Of a stretch of 64,000 nucleotides of DNA, positions 50,488-59,572 are shown one piece after another. The notes under the pieces are model-generated. The model searched no databases and was not told the DNA's origin. It saw nothing but the letters and a program-made list of their open reading frames with translations. This DNA comes from Streptomyces sp. NRRL S-87 (lineage in GTDB: Bacteria > Actinomycetota > Actinomycetes > Streptomycetales > Streptomycetaceae), in assembly GCF_000719335.1 (NCBI RefSeq), contig NZ_JOGB01000022.1, positions 1-64,000 of the forward strand, given 5' to 3'. Position numbers and translations under genes: made by a program. Position 1 is the stretch's first letter, and each line of letters opens with the position of its first letter.

Positions 50488-51731
50488 CACCCCGCGAGCC
50501 GCGGCGGCTGGTGGCCGTCGCGGCCTCGGTCCTCGACCAGGCCGCCTCCAGCCTCACCAACATCCTCGTCCTGGTGCTGGCCGCGCGGCTGTCCTCCGCG
50601 GACGGCTTCGCGGCCTTCTCCATGGTGTACGTGGCCTTCAGCGTGCTGCTGGGCGTGAACATGGCGTACGTCGGCCAGACGGTGGTGCTCGAGCGCGGCT
50701 CCGGGGTCGGCGCGGTGTGCCGGTCCGCCGTGGCCTTCACGGGTCTGGGCTCGCTGGCCGCCGGCGCCCTGCTCGCAGCGGCCGGGCTGGTGCTGGGCGG
50801 GCCCTCGGGCGGGGCGTTCCTCGCGCTGGGCGCCGTCCTGCCCGTGGCCCTCGGCCAGGACGGGCTGCGCTACTGCTTCTCCGCCCTGCGGCAGCCGCAG
50901 CGCGCCCTGGCGGCCGACCTGCTGCGGCTGGCCTGCGTGGTCGCGGCCCTCACCACCCAGCCGCACGGGGTCTCGCCGGCCCGGCTGGTGCTGGTGTGGG
51001 GACTGTCGGCGCTGCCCGCGCTGGCGCTCGGGCTGTGGCTGCTGCGCCCGTTCACCGCGGGCGCGCGGGCGGACGTACGGCCGTACCTGCGCCGGGGTCA
51101 CCTCGGGCAGCGGTTCCTGGTCGAGTTCGCGGTCGGCAACGGCTCCAGCCAGCTGGCCGTGCTCGGGCTCGGCGTGATCGCCACCCCGCTCGCGGTCGGC
51201 GCGCTGCGCGGTGCGACCACCCTGTTCGGACCGTTGAACGTGCTGTTCAACTCGGCGAACGCCTTCGGGCCGCCGCTGCTCGGCCGGTTCCGGGGCAAGC
51301 GGCGGGTGGTCCGGGCCACGCTGGGACTGGGCGGCGCGCTCGCCGTCGTGGGCGCGGGCTGGGGAGCGGTGCTGTACGCGCTGCCCGACCGGCTCGGCCG
51401 CGAACTGCTCGGGGCCACCTGGGGGGCGGCCTCGGCCCTGCTGCCGGCCACCGGCGCGCAGTACGCCGTGATGGGCCTGGGCACCTGCGCCCTGCTGACC
51501 CTGCGCGTGCTCAGCCCGAAGGCCACGCTGTCGGTGCAGGTGGTGTTCTCGCTGCTGTCGGTGGGCTTCCTGCTGGGCGGCTACGCCCTGTGGGGCGCGC
51601 CCGGCGCCGCGTGGGGTCTGGCGGCGGGCTCGGCCCTCAAGGCCCTGGCGGCCTGGTACCGGGTCTCGCGGGTGGAGCCCCGGCCGCGACCGGCGCAGGA
51701 CGGGACGTCGGCGGCGGCGGTCACGGCCTGA
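50484..51731 (+). CDS. polysaccharide flippase-like membrane protein (Wzx/MATE-type)
   Basis: The 415-residue membrane protein has about 12 helices and the arrangement of polysaccharide biosynthesis (MOP-type) exporters: helix 1 VASVLDQAASSLTNILVLVLAARLSS, then GVNMAYVGQTVVL, and a C-terminal run ending WYRVSRVEPRPRP. In this position it probably moves a lipid-linked oligosaccharide across the membrane. The GTG at 50484 overlaps the previous stop, so it is coupled to the Wzz/BY-kinase-like gene. Confidence 0.82.
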   Translation: MTPREPRRLVAVAASVLDQAASSLTNILVLVLAARLSSADGFAAFSMVYVAFSVLLGVNMAYVGQTVVLERGSGVGAVCRSAVAFTGLGSLAAGALLAAAGLVLGGPSGGAFLALGAVLPVALGQDGLRYCFSALRQPQRALAADLLRLACVVAALTTQPHGVSPARLVLVWGLSALPALALGLWLLRPFTAGARADVRPYLRRGHLGQRFLVEFAVGNGSSQLAVLGLGVIATPLAVGALRGATTLFGPLNVLFNSANAFGPPLLGRFRGKRRVVRATLGLGGALAVVGAGWGAVLYALPDRLGRELLGATWGAASALLPATGAQYAVMGLGTCALLTLRVLSPKATLSVQVVFSLLSVGFLLGGYALWGAPGAAWGLAAGSALKALAAWYRVSRVEPRPRPAQDGTSAAAVTA

Positions 51732-51837
51732 GCCGGGGCGCCACCCCGACGGGAGCCGTCCCCTGACCGGGGCCTCGCCCGACCAGGGCCTCGCCTGACC
51801 GGGGCCTCGCCTACAGCCCGCCCGGTCCGGCCCGGGA

Positions 51838-52983
51838 TCATCCTCGTGTGCCGGGGGCCGGCCCTCCGGGCGGCGGGGGGTCGGCCGGGGGCGGGCCGGG
51901 CGGTGGTCCGCCGGACTCCGGGGCGGCCTCCGGCACGGGCGCCGGGACGGGCTGGGCCCGCAGGGCCACGACCACCGACCAGACCACAGAGACCAGCGGC
52001 ACCGCCACCACCGCGCCCACCACCCCCGCCGCGATCGACCCCGCGATCACGGAGACGGCCACCACCAGCGGGTGCAGCCGCACGGCCCAGCTCATGACCA
52101 GCGGGTGCAGCAGGTGCCCCTCGATCTGCCCGATGATCACGATCAGCGCGATCACGATGCCCGCGGTCAGCGGCCCCTTCGCCGCCAGCGCCACCACCGC
52201 CGCCACGGCCAGCGCCACGGGCGAGCCGATCAGCGGGACGAAGGCGGCGAAGAACTCCAGCAGCGCCAGCGGCACCGCGAGCGGCACGCCCAGGAAGAAC
52301 AGCGCGAGGCCGACCAGCACCGCGTTCGTGGCGGCCACCAGCACGATCCCGTGCGTGTAGCCGGTGAAGGTGCTCCACGCGGCCCGGGCGGCGCGGTCCG
52401 TCCGCTCCCTGACACCCGGCGGCAGCTGGTCGTGGAACCAGAGCCACATCCGGTCCCCGGAGTGGATGAAGAACACCGACGAGAACAACGCGAGGGCCAG
52501 CGCGGTGAGCACCTTCACCACCTGGCCGGCCCCGCTGACCGCGGTGGACAGCAGCCGGGAGCGGTGGCTGGAGAGGAACTCCCCGATCTTGGCCTGGAGG
52601 TCGGACAGGGCGTGCGGATCCAGCCGGAAGGGCGGCTTCTCCAGCCAGCGCTCGATGCTGTCCAGGCCCTCCCGGAACTCGCGGACGAGCCTGTCGCTCT
52701 CCCCCGCCACCGCCTCCCCCACCAGGGCCAGCACGCCGAGCACGAGCGCGATGCTGCCCAGCAGGGACACCGCCACGGCGAGCCCGCGCGGCAGCCCCCG
52801 GGCCAGCAGGTCGGCCACCGGGCGCAGGAGCGCGGTGATGACCAGGCCCAGGAAGAGGGCCACGCCGATCTCGTGGAAGCGGCCGAGGATCCCGAAGACC
52901 CCGTACACGACGACGGCGACGACCAGCAGGCGCCAGGCGTACGCCGCGGCCTTGCGCAGGAGCGGGGACACCTGGGGCTGCAT
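51838..52983 (-). CDS. AI-2E family permease-type membrane protein
   Basis: The 381-residue protein has about seven to eight helices and the AI-2E/UPF0118 layout: an N-terminal pair (LLVVAVVVYGVFGILGRFHEIGVALFLGLVITALLRPVADLL), a large extracytoplasmic loop (about 90-155), then GYTHGIVLVAATNAVLVGLALFFLGVPLAVPLALLEFFAAFVPLIGSP and the QIEGHLLHPLVMSWAVRLHPLVVAVSVIAG signature. Family members include sodium/proton antiporters and proposed autoinducer exporters. A Pro-rich C-terminal tail follows. The ATG at 52983 has only a weak ribosome-binding sequence upstream. It is divergent from the DMT transporter at 53146. Confidence 0.85.
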   Translation of the reverse strand: MQPQVSPLLRKAAAYAWRLLVVAVVVYGVFGILGRFHEIGVALFLGLVITALLRPVADLLARGLPRGLAVAVSLLGSIALVLGVLALVGEAVAGESDRLVREFREGLDSIERWLEKPPFRLDPHALSDLQAKIGEFLSSHRSRLLSTAVSGAGQVVKVLTALALALFSSVFFIHSGDRMWLWFHDQLPPGVRERTDRAARAAWSTFTGYTHGIVLVAATNAVLVGLALFFLGVPLAVPLALLEFFAAFVPLIGSPVALAVAAVVALAAKGPLTAGIVIALIVIIGQIEGHLLHPLVMSWAVRLHPLVVAVSVIAGSIAAGVVGAVVAVPLVSVVWSVVVALRAQPVPAPVPEAAPESGGPPPGPPPADPPPPGGPAPGTRG

Positions 52984-53145
52984 GCCGGTTCTGGTACCAC
53001 CCGGCACCCGGCCCGCCACGCGCGCGCCCCCAGGTTCCCCCGACCGGGGGTCCGTACGGGCGACCGGCGCCCGGTGCCGGCGCGCGGCGGGCCGCCGCCC
53101 GCCGGAGCCTGGAGGGAGGACGCCACCCAGCCCATCGGAGGACGT

Positions 53146-54069
53146 GTGTCCCTGTCCCTCACCCTGGCGGTGCTCTTCGCGGTCTTCGCCGCGGGCAGCA
53201 ACGCGCTCGGCACCGTGCTCCAGCGGCGGGCCGCCCTGACGGTGCCGCAGAGCTCCGGCTTCCGGCTCGGCCTGATCGTGGACCTGCTGCGGCGCCCGGT
53301 CTGGATCGGCGGGATCGCGGCGGTGGTCGCGGCCGGGGCGGGGCAGGCCCTGGCCCTGGCCTCCGGCCCGCTGGCGCTCGTACAGCCGCTGTTCGTGCTG
53401 GAGCTGCCGCTGGCGCTGCTGATCGCCTCGCTGTTCGTCCGGCGGCGGATGCCCGGGGCGGTGTGGGCGGCGGTGGCGGCGGTGGTGGTCGGGCTGGGTC
53501 TGGCGCTGGGGGCCGCCGCCCCCGAGGGCAACCGCGTCCACGTCCCGCCGGACCGCTGGGTCCCCGCGCTGGTCGCCTGCGCGGTGGCGGTCGGCGCGCT
53601 CGCCGCTGCCGGACTGCGGCGGCCGCCGGGGCGGATGCGGGCGGCGTGCCTGGGGGCGGCCACGGCCATCTGCTACGCGCTGACCGCGGCCCTGATGAAG
53701 TCGGCGGTCTACATCCTGGAGGACCACGGCTTCGTCGCCTTCCTCACCTCCTGGCAGACGTACGGCTTCGCGCTGACCGGCATGGCCGCCCTGACCCTGC
53801 TCGAGCACGCCATGCAGGGCGGTCCGCTGATCGCCTCGCAGCCGGCGCTGACGCTGGGCGACGCGACGGTGAGCCTGCTGCTGGGGATCCTGCTGTACTC
53901 GGAGCGGGTGCGCGGCGGCGGCTGGGTGTACGCGGAACTCGCCGGCCTGGCCCTGATCGTGGCCGGCGTCCTGGCCCTCTCCCGCCGCGACCCGGACCCG
54001 AACCCGCCGTCCGCCCCGGGGTCCGGCTCCGACGGTGCCGTCGCCGCCGACGCCGACGCCCCGGAATAG
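53146..54069 (+). CDS. DMT (EamA/NIPA-like) transporter
   Basis: The 307-residue protein has about nine helices of the drug/metabolite transporter type. The features LAVLFAVFAAGSNALGTVLQRRAALTVPQ and QALALASGPLALVQPLFVLELPLALLIA near residues 60-100, and ESERVRGGGWVYAELAG near the end, suggest a NIPA-like or EamA member. The substrate is unknown. The GTG at 53146 has GGAGGACGT upstream. The C-terminal tail is rich in Asp, Pro and Ser. A bidirectional terminator follows at 54194. Confidence 0.82.
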   Translation: MSLSLTLAVLFAVFAAGSNALGTVLQRRAALTVPQSSGFRLGLIVDLLRRPVWIGGIAAVVAAGAGQALALASGPLALVQPLFVLELPLALLIASLFVRRRMPGAVWAAVAAVVVGLGLALGAAAPEGNRVHVPPDRWVPALVACAVAVGALAAAGLRRPPGRMRAACLGAATAICYALTAALMKSAVYILEDHGFVAFLTSWQTYGFALTGMAALTLLEHAMQGGPLIASQPALTLGDATVSLLLGILLYSERVRGGGWVYAELAGLALIVAGVLALSRRDPDPNPPSAPGSGSDGAVAADADAPE

Positions 54070-54193
54070 GGTCGCCGCGGCCACCTTCGAGATCGGCTCC
54101 GCCCTCGATGCCCGCTCGACGGCCACGCCACACCGCCGCGCACCGGCCCACCCGTCTGATCGACGGGGACGGGCCACGGGGCGGGAACGCGGA

Positions 54194-54224
54194 ACCGGCC
54201 CGGGGGCGGGGCCCCCGGGCCGGT
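54194..54224. terminator. bidirectional terminator between DMT and M4 protease genes
   Basis: ACCGGCCCGGGGGC (54194-54207) is complementary to GCCCCCGGGCCGGT (54211-54224), loop GGG. It sits between the convergent stops at 54069 and 54292. Confidence 0.75.
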
Positions 54225-54291
54225 CCTGTGGGCCGCGGGTCAGCGCGGCTCACTGCGTGGGTTCAGTGCTGCTCGGTGGAAGGCGGCCTTC

Positions 54292-56565
54292 TCAGAAGGT
54301 GAGCTTCCAGCTGTTGATGTAGCCCGTGTCGTAGGTCGCGCGGTCCTGGACGCGGAGCTTCCAGGTGCCGGCCGCGGCCTCGGACGAGGCGTTCACCGTG
54401 TACTGCTTCACGACGTTGTCGGTGCTGTCGCCGGCGGAGAAGCTCTCCAGGGCGTAGACGCTGCCGTCGGGGGCGACGAGCGAGAGGGCCAGGTCACCGC
54501 GCCACGTGTGGACGATGTTGACGTCGACCTTCAGGGTGCTCGGCGCGTTGCCGGTGCGGGTGACGGAGATCGGCGACTCGGTGGTCGAGTTGTCGTTGAT
54601 CGGGTAGTCCGTCGTGTTCTCGAACACGTTCTGCTGGCTCGTGCCGACGGTCCACGTGAAGGACGCGGTACCGGTCTGGTTGGCCGAGTCGGTGACCGTG
54701 ACGGTCGTGTTGTACGTGCCGGCGGTCGACGCCGTGCCCGAGATCAGACCGGTCGAGGAGTTGATCGACAGGCCGGTCGGCAGGCCGGTGGCCGCGTAGG
54801 ACAGCGCCCCCGCGTTGGTGCTGCTGGCCTGGACCTGCAGGCTGACCGCACTGCCGGTGACGGTGGTCTGGTTGCCCGGGTTGGTGACCGTGACACCGTT
54901 CTGGATGCGGCTGCCGACCGCGATGCCCGCCCAGGCGTTCGCGGCGTTGTTGTACGTGGTCGAGCCCTGGCCGTACAGGTCGGCGGCGGCCTGCAGGGTG
55001 GCGGTGCGGGCGGCGGCGTAGTTCGTGTTGGACTTGAAGTAGCCCACCGTCAGCGCGCGGAACCAGATCTTCTCGGCGGCGGCCCGGCCGATGCCGGTGA
55101 CCGGCAGGTTGTCCGCGGTCGGCGAGTTGTAGCTGACGCCGTTGATGACCTTCGCGCCCGAGCCCTCGGAGGCCAGGTAGAACCAGTGGTTCGCCGGGCC
55201 GGAGGAGTAGTGGACGTCCACGCTGCCGATGCCGGAGTACCAGCTGTCCTTGGACGAGCCGTCCTTGCTCGGCTTGTCCATGTAGCGCAGCGGGGTGCCG
55301 TTGCCGTTGATGTCGATCTTCTCGCCGACGAGGTAGTCGCCCACGTCGGAGGCGTTGTTCCCCCAGAACTCGACGGCGGCCGCCATGATGTCGGAGGTGG
55401 CCTCGTTCAGGCCGCCGGGCTCGCCCGAGTAGGTCATGTTGCCGGTGACCGAGGTCAGACCGTGGGTCATCTCGTGGGCGGCCACGTCGATGGAGGTCAG
55501 CGGCTTGGAGTTGCCGGAGCCGTCGCCGTAGGTCATGCAGAAGCAGCTGTCGTCCCAGAACGCGTTCACGTACGAGTTGCCGTAGTGGACGCGGCTGTAC
55601 GGGGCGACGCCGTCGTTGCGCAGGCCGTTGCGGCCGTGCACGGTCTTGTAGTAGTCCCACGTCAGCTGGGCGCCGTAGGCGGCGTCCGCGCCGGCGGTCT
55701 CCGCGTTGGAGGCCTGGCCGTTGCCCCAGGTGTCGTCCGGGCCGGAGAACAGCGTGCCGGTGCCGGAGCTGCCGTGGTTCAGGTTGTACGTCTTGTGGTT
55801 GCCGCGCGTCGCGTCGGTCAGGTTGTACGTGCTGCCCGACTGCGAGGAGCCGATGGTGACCTGGCCGCTGTACTGCGTGTTGCCGATGCCGGTCTCGATC
55901 GTCTGCCACTCCGTGATCTTGGCGCCGGTCCTGGCGTCGGTGACCACGTGCAGGCGGCTCGGCGTGCCGTCGTGCTGGACGCCGCCGACCACGGTCTCGT
56001 AGGCGAGGCGGGGGGCGCCGGTGGCGGCCCAGATCACCTTGCGGGCGGAGTTGGCGGCCTTGGCGTCCTTGCCGCCCTGCGCCTTGGCGGCGCCGATCGC
56101 CTGCTTCTCGGCGGCCGAGGCGGCCACGGTGGCCGTGGTCGTCGGGACGCTGATGACGTGGTTGGTGGCGCGGGTGACGGACCTGGTCACGCCGGCGCGG
56201 GCGTGCACCGTCAGGTCGCCGCCGAGGACGGGCAGTCCCTTGTACGTCCGCTCGTAGGTGGTGTGCGTCGTGCCGTCGACGTCCTTGACCACGTCACGGA
56301 CGAGGAGCCGCTCCTTGGCACCGAGCCCGAGGGCCTTGGCGGCCCGGGCGGTGGTGGAGTTGGCCTCCGCGATGAGCGTCGCACGCTCGGAGGGGCTCAA
56401 CTTGGCGGGGGCGGCGCCGGGGTTGGAGCGGGGCGCGGCGGCCGGGGCCTTGGACGCGGTGGCGTCGGCGGAGGCGGTACCGGTCTGGATGCCGACGGCG
56501 AGCATGGCCGCGGCGGCAACGAGTGCGCCGGCGGCGGTGGCACGCCTGTGGGGGGTCGGACTCAA
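54292..56565 (-). CDS. secreted M4 metallopeptidase (thermolysin-like) with He_PIG and P domains
   Basis: The 757-residue protein has a signal peptide, a FTP/PepSY-type propeptide (about 60-230), and a thermolysin-like catalytic domain with HEMTH at 364-368 and the third ligand Glu388 in GLNEATSD, plus substrate-binding SGPANHWFYLASEG. After the catalytic part comes a He_PIG-type Ig domain (TTVTGSAVSLQV... GLSINSSTGLISG) and a proprotein-convertase P-like domain (NDNSTTESPISV... GDLALSLVAPDGSVYAL). It cleaves proteins outside the cell. TTG start at 56565 with AAGGAG six bases before; a longer frame reaches 56655. A terminator follows at 54194-54224. Confidence 0.93.
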   Translation of the reverse strand: MSPTPHRRATAAGALVAAAAMLAVGIQTGTASADATASKAPAAAPRSNPGAAPAKLSPSERATLIAEANSTTARAAKALGLGAKERLLVRDVVKDVDGTTHTTYERTYKGLPVLGGDLTVHARAGVTRSVTRATNHVISVPTTTATVAASAAEKQAIGAAKAQGGKDAKAANSARKVIWAATGAPRLAYETVVGGVQHDGTPSRLHVVTDARTGAKITEWQTIETGIGNTQYSGQVTIGSSQSGSTYNLTDATRGNHKTYNLNHGSSGTGTLFSGPDDTWGNGQASNAETAGADAAYGAQLTWDYYKTVHGRNGLRNDGVAPYSRVHYGNSYVNAFWDDSCFCMTYGDGSGNSKPLTSIDVAAHEMTHGLTSVTGNMTYSGEPGGLNEATSDIMAAAVEFWGNNASDVGDYLVGEKIDINGNGTPLRYMDKPSKDGSSKDSWYSGIGSVDVHYSSGPANHWFYLASEGSGAKVINGVSYNSPTADNLPVTGIGRAAAEKIWFRALTVGYFKSNTNYAAARTATLQAAADLYGQGSTTYNNAANAWAGIAVGSRIQNGVTVTNPGNQTTVTGSAVSLQVQASSTNAGALSYAATGLPTGLSINSSTGLISGTASTAGTYNTTVTVTDSANQTGTASFTWTVGTSQQNVFENTTDYPINDNSTTESPISVTRTGNAPSTLKVDVNIVHTWRGDLALSLVAPDGSVYALESFSAGDSTDNVVKQYTVNASSEAAAGTWKLRVQDRATYDTGYINSWKLTF

Positions 56566-56958
56566 CGCAGACTCCTTCTGCAGGGGGGTTCCGGAAGGCT
56601 GGGTGGGCCACCGGGCAGAGCAGGCTTGTGCGCAGAACGGAGTGAAGAGTGCCACCGCGGGTGTATGAATGTCAGGGTCGCGTCAAAAGGTTGGCCGGAA
56701 ATCGTTCGTTGTCCGAAGAGACACATCCGATATACGAACTGTCCGTACCCAGGTGACGCCAGATCGCCCGTGTGTGCGAGAGTCATGTGGAACGAGGGAT
56801 ACCGCCTGTTAACGAACGGGCAACGAGCCGTTTCGTTCACGCAAACGGCGCCTTCCGTACGGGTGTTTGTCGTACTGTTTCCCGGTGCGTCAGTTGTTCG
56901 TCGCCAGGGGAAGCGATGGACGGGCGCACGACCATGAAGCGACGTGCCAGGGGGGCCC
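56566..56958. other. 393-base divergent regulatory interval
   Basis: It contains the promoters for the M4 peptidase (minus) and the sugar transferase (plus). Candidate elements: TTGACG on the minus strand at 56681-56686, and TACTGT on the plus strand at about 56873-56878. An inverted repeat AACGAACGG / GCCGTTTCGTT spans 56811-56837. It is less GC-rich than its surroundings; no gene was seen. Confidence 0.4.
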
Positions 56959-58431
56959 ATGAGGCATGTTCACGTTCCCGCTGCGGGTGTGGCCAGATCA
57001 GCGACCACATCCGGGCATCCGACCCGCGGACTCGGCGTCAAAGCGCGCTGGTACCTGCCCGCCGCGCTGACCACCGACCTGCTCGGCGCGGGCGTCCCGG
57101 TCGCGCTCGTGTTCAACGCGTCCGACCAGCCGCGTCCGGTGGGGTGCGCCCTCGGGGCCGCGTTGGTCTGGACCGGCGTCCAGGCCCTTCGCCGCCGTTA
57201 CGCCGGCCGCGCCCTGGGCGAATCGCGGGGCGTCCTGCCCGTACTGCACGACTGGCTGATTCTGATCGGGGTCCTGGCCGTGGCGCGGGCCGCGACCGGT
57301 GAGTCCAGCGCTCCGCTGGTGTCCCTGTGCGCGCTCGTGCCGGCCCTGCTCCTCACGGTCGCCTGCCACAAGCTGACCTACCGCCACCTCGGAGCCGCCC
57401 GCCGCGAGGCCCAGGCCGTCAGCCGGGTCCTCGTCGTCGGCGAGCCCGAGGCCGCCGAGGCCGTCATCGGCCACCTCGCCGGCCGCACCGACCACCCGTA
57501 CGTCGTCGTGGGCGCCGTCCCCATCGGCCCCGGCCGTCTGACCAGCGGCGTGCCCGAGCCGGCGCGGCTCGGGGCGGAGGCGGCGGAGGGACTGTCCGAG
57601 GCGGAAGCGGTCCTCACCGCCGTCCGCGACCAGCACGCCGACCTCGTGCTCGTCGCGCCGGGCGCCCGGCTCGCCGGCGAGCGGCTGCGCCGCATCGCGT
57701 GGGCGCTGCACGACGCCGGCCTCGAACTCGCCGTCTTCCCGGGCCTGGTCGAGATATCCGTCAAGCGCCTGGAGACCCTCTCCGCGGGCGGTCTGGCCGT
57801 GCTCCGCGTCGCGCCCCCGGTGAGCCGCGGCATCCAGCCCGTCCTGAAGTCGGCGCTCGACCGCGTCGGCGCGGCCCTCGGGCTGCTGGTCCTGGCCCCG
57901 GTCTTCCTCGGCCTCGTCGCCGCGATCCGACTCGGCTCGCCCGGGCCCGCCTTCTACACGCAGCGCCGGATCGGGCGCGACGGCGAGCCGTTCACCATGT
58001 GGAAGTTCCGCACCATGGTCGTGGACGCCGACCGGCTCAAGGCGGAGCTCGCCGGCTCCAACGAGAACGACGGCCACATGTTCAAGATGCGCCGCGACCC
58101 CCGGGTCACGCGGGTCGGCCGGCTGCTGCGCCGCACCTCGCTCGACGAGCTGCCGCAGCTCTTCAACGTGCTGACGGGTCAGATGTCCCTCGTCGGGCCG
58201 CGGCCTCCGCTGCCCGAGGAGGTGGCCGAGTACGACGAGGTCGAGCTGCGCCGGCTGTCGGTCCGCCCGGGCATGACCGGCCTGTGGCAGATCAGCGGCC
58301 GGTCGGACCTGTCCTGGGACGAGACGATCGCCCTGGACCTGCAGTACGTGGACAACTGGTCCTTCACCAGCGACGTCGACCTGGTCGCCCGGACCTTCCG
58401 GGCCGTGGTCGACGGCCGCGGGGCGTACTGA
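56959..58431 (+). CDS. exopolysaccharide polyprenyl-phosphate sugar transferase
   Basis: The 490-residue membrane enzyme transfers a sugar-1-phosphate to undecaprenyl phosphate, the first step of surface polysaccharide synthesis. It has about four to five N-terminal helices, a central CoA-binding-like domain (VLVVGEPEAAEAVIGHL), and the C-terminal bacterial sugar transferase domain: SALDRVGAALGLLVLAPVFLGLVAAIRLGSPGPAFYTQRRIGRDG, FTMWKFRTMVVDAD, RVGRLLRRTSLDELPQLFNVLTGQMSLVGPRPPL and RPGMTGLWQISGRSDL. The ATG at 56959 has GGGGGG upstream; the frame is open from a GTG at 56944. It is upstream of the fcl/gmd pair, consistent with a fucose-containing polymer. Confidence 0.92.
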   Translation: MRHVHVPAAGVARSATTSGHPTRGLGVKARWYLPAALTTDLLGAGVPVALVFNASDQPRPVGCALGAALVWTGVQALRRRYAGRALGESRGVLPVLHDWLILIGVLAVARAATGESSAPLVSLCALVPALLLTVACHKLTYRHLGAARREAQAVSRVLVVGEPEAAEAVIGHLAGRTDHPYVVVGAVPIGPGRLTSGVPEPARLGAEAAEGLSEAEAVLTAVRDQHADLVLVAPGARLAGERLRRIAWALHDAGLELAVFPGLVEISVKRLETLSAGGLAVLRVAPPVSRGIQPVLKSALDRVGAALGLLVLAPVFLGLVAAIRLGSPGPAFYTQRRIGRDGEPFTMWKFRTMVVDADRLKAELAGSNENDGHMFKMRRDPRVTRVGRLLRRTSLDELPQLFNVLTGQMSLVGPRPPLPEEVAEYDEVELRRLSVRPGMTGLWQISGRSDLSWDETIALDLQYVDNWSFTSDVDLVARTFRAVVDGRGAY

Positions 58432-58535
58432 GAGGCCCGTACGTGACCCGTTCCACCCCGTTCGCGCGGACGGCGGTCCTGCCGGCCGCGCAGGAGGGGC
58501 CGGCCCCGCACCCGGGACCGGCCCCCCGCACCGCG

Positions 58536-59477
58536 TCAGCCCTGCTCGCGCCACCAGCGGTAGGTGCTCGCGATGCCGTCGCGCAGCGCGATCTGCGGCT
58601 TCCAGCCCAGAGAGGTAAGCCGGCGCACGTCCAGCAGCTTGCGGGGCGTGCCGTCCGGCTTCGCCGTGTCCCACACCAGGCGCCCGGTGAAGCCGGTCAC
58701 GTCGGCGACGGTCTCGGCCAGCTCCTTGATGGTCAGGTCCTCGCCGCACCCGATGTTGACCGGCTCGTCCCCGTCGTACGAGGACAGCAGCACCGCGCAG
58801 GCCGCGGCGAGGTCGTCCACGTGCAGGAACTCGCGGCGCGGCGTGCCCGAGCCCCACAGCACGACCTCGTCGCGCCCCTGCTCGGCCGCCTCGTGGAAGC
58901 GGCGGATCAGGGCCGGCAGCACGTGCGAGGTCTCCAGGTCGAAGTTGTCGCCCGGACCGTAGAGGTTCGTCGGCATCGCCGAGACGAAGGAGGCCCCGTA
59001 CTGCTTCCGGTACGACTGGACCTGCACGATGCCGGCGATCTTGGCCAGCGCGTACGCCTCGTTCGTCGGCTCCAGCGGGCCGGTCAGCAGGGCGTCCTCG
59101 GTGATCGGCTGCGGCGCCAGCTTCGGGTAGATGCAGGAGGAGCCCAGGAACAGCAGCCGGCCCGTGCCGGCCGCGTGCGCCCCGGCGATCACGCTGAGCT
59201 GGATCCTGAGGTTGTCCTCCAGGAACTGCACCGGATAGGTGCTGTTGGCCATGATGCCGCCCACCTTGGCGGCGGCCAGGACGACCGCGTCGGGGCGGAC
59301 GTCTTTGAGGAAGGCCTCGGTCGCCGCCGCGTCGCGGAGGTCGAGGTCCTCGCGGCCGCGGGTGATCACCTCGTGGCCGTCGGCGGTCAGCCGCCGGGCC
59401 ACGGCGGATCCCACGAGGCCGCGGTGGCCCGCGACGAAGACGCGGGCACGGTCGGGCAGGTACGGCGATGCAGTCAT
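58536..59477 (-). CDS. fcl: GDP-L-fucose synthase
   Basis: The 313-residue SDR enzyme converts GDP-4-keto-6-deoxy-mannose to GDP-L-fucose (epimerase-reductase). It has the nucleotide-binding GHRGLVG (residues about 17-23), the SSCIYP serine region, the catalytic pair Tyr-x3-Lys in AYALAKIAG (Tyr about 142), and NLYGPGDNFD. Length is normal. The ATG is at 59477; its 5' region is shared with gmd (95 bases between the two starts). Together the two genes supply GDP-fucose for a surface polysaccharide. Confidence 0.95.
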   Translation of the reverse strand: MTASPYLPDRARVFVAGHRGLVGSAVARRLTADGHEVITRGREDLDLRDAAATEAFLKDVRPDAVVLAAAKVGGIMANSTYPVQFLEDNLRIQLSVIAGAHAAGTGRLLFLGSSCIYPKLAPQPITEDALLTGPLEPTNEAYALAKIAGIVQVQSYRKQYGASFVSAMPTNLYGPGDNFDLETSHVLPALIRRFHEAAEQGRDEVVLWGSGTPRREFLHVDDLAAACAVLLSSYDGDEPVNIGCGEDLTIKELAETVADVTGFTGRLVWDTAKPDGTPRKLLDVRRLTSLGWKPQIALRDGIASTYRWWREQG

Positions 59478-59572
59478 GCATCGGATAATGCCAAACCCGG
59501 TTCACCCGCAGGGGACCAACCCCGCATTTCAGTACGAACCATGAACGACACTCTCACCCTGGGGGATCCCGC

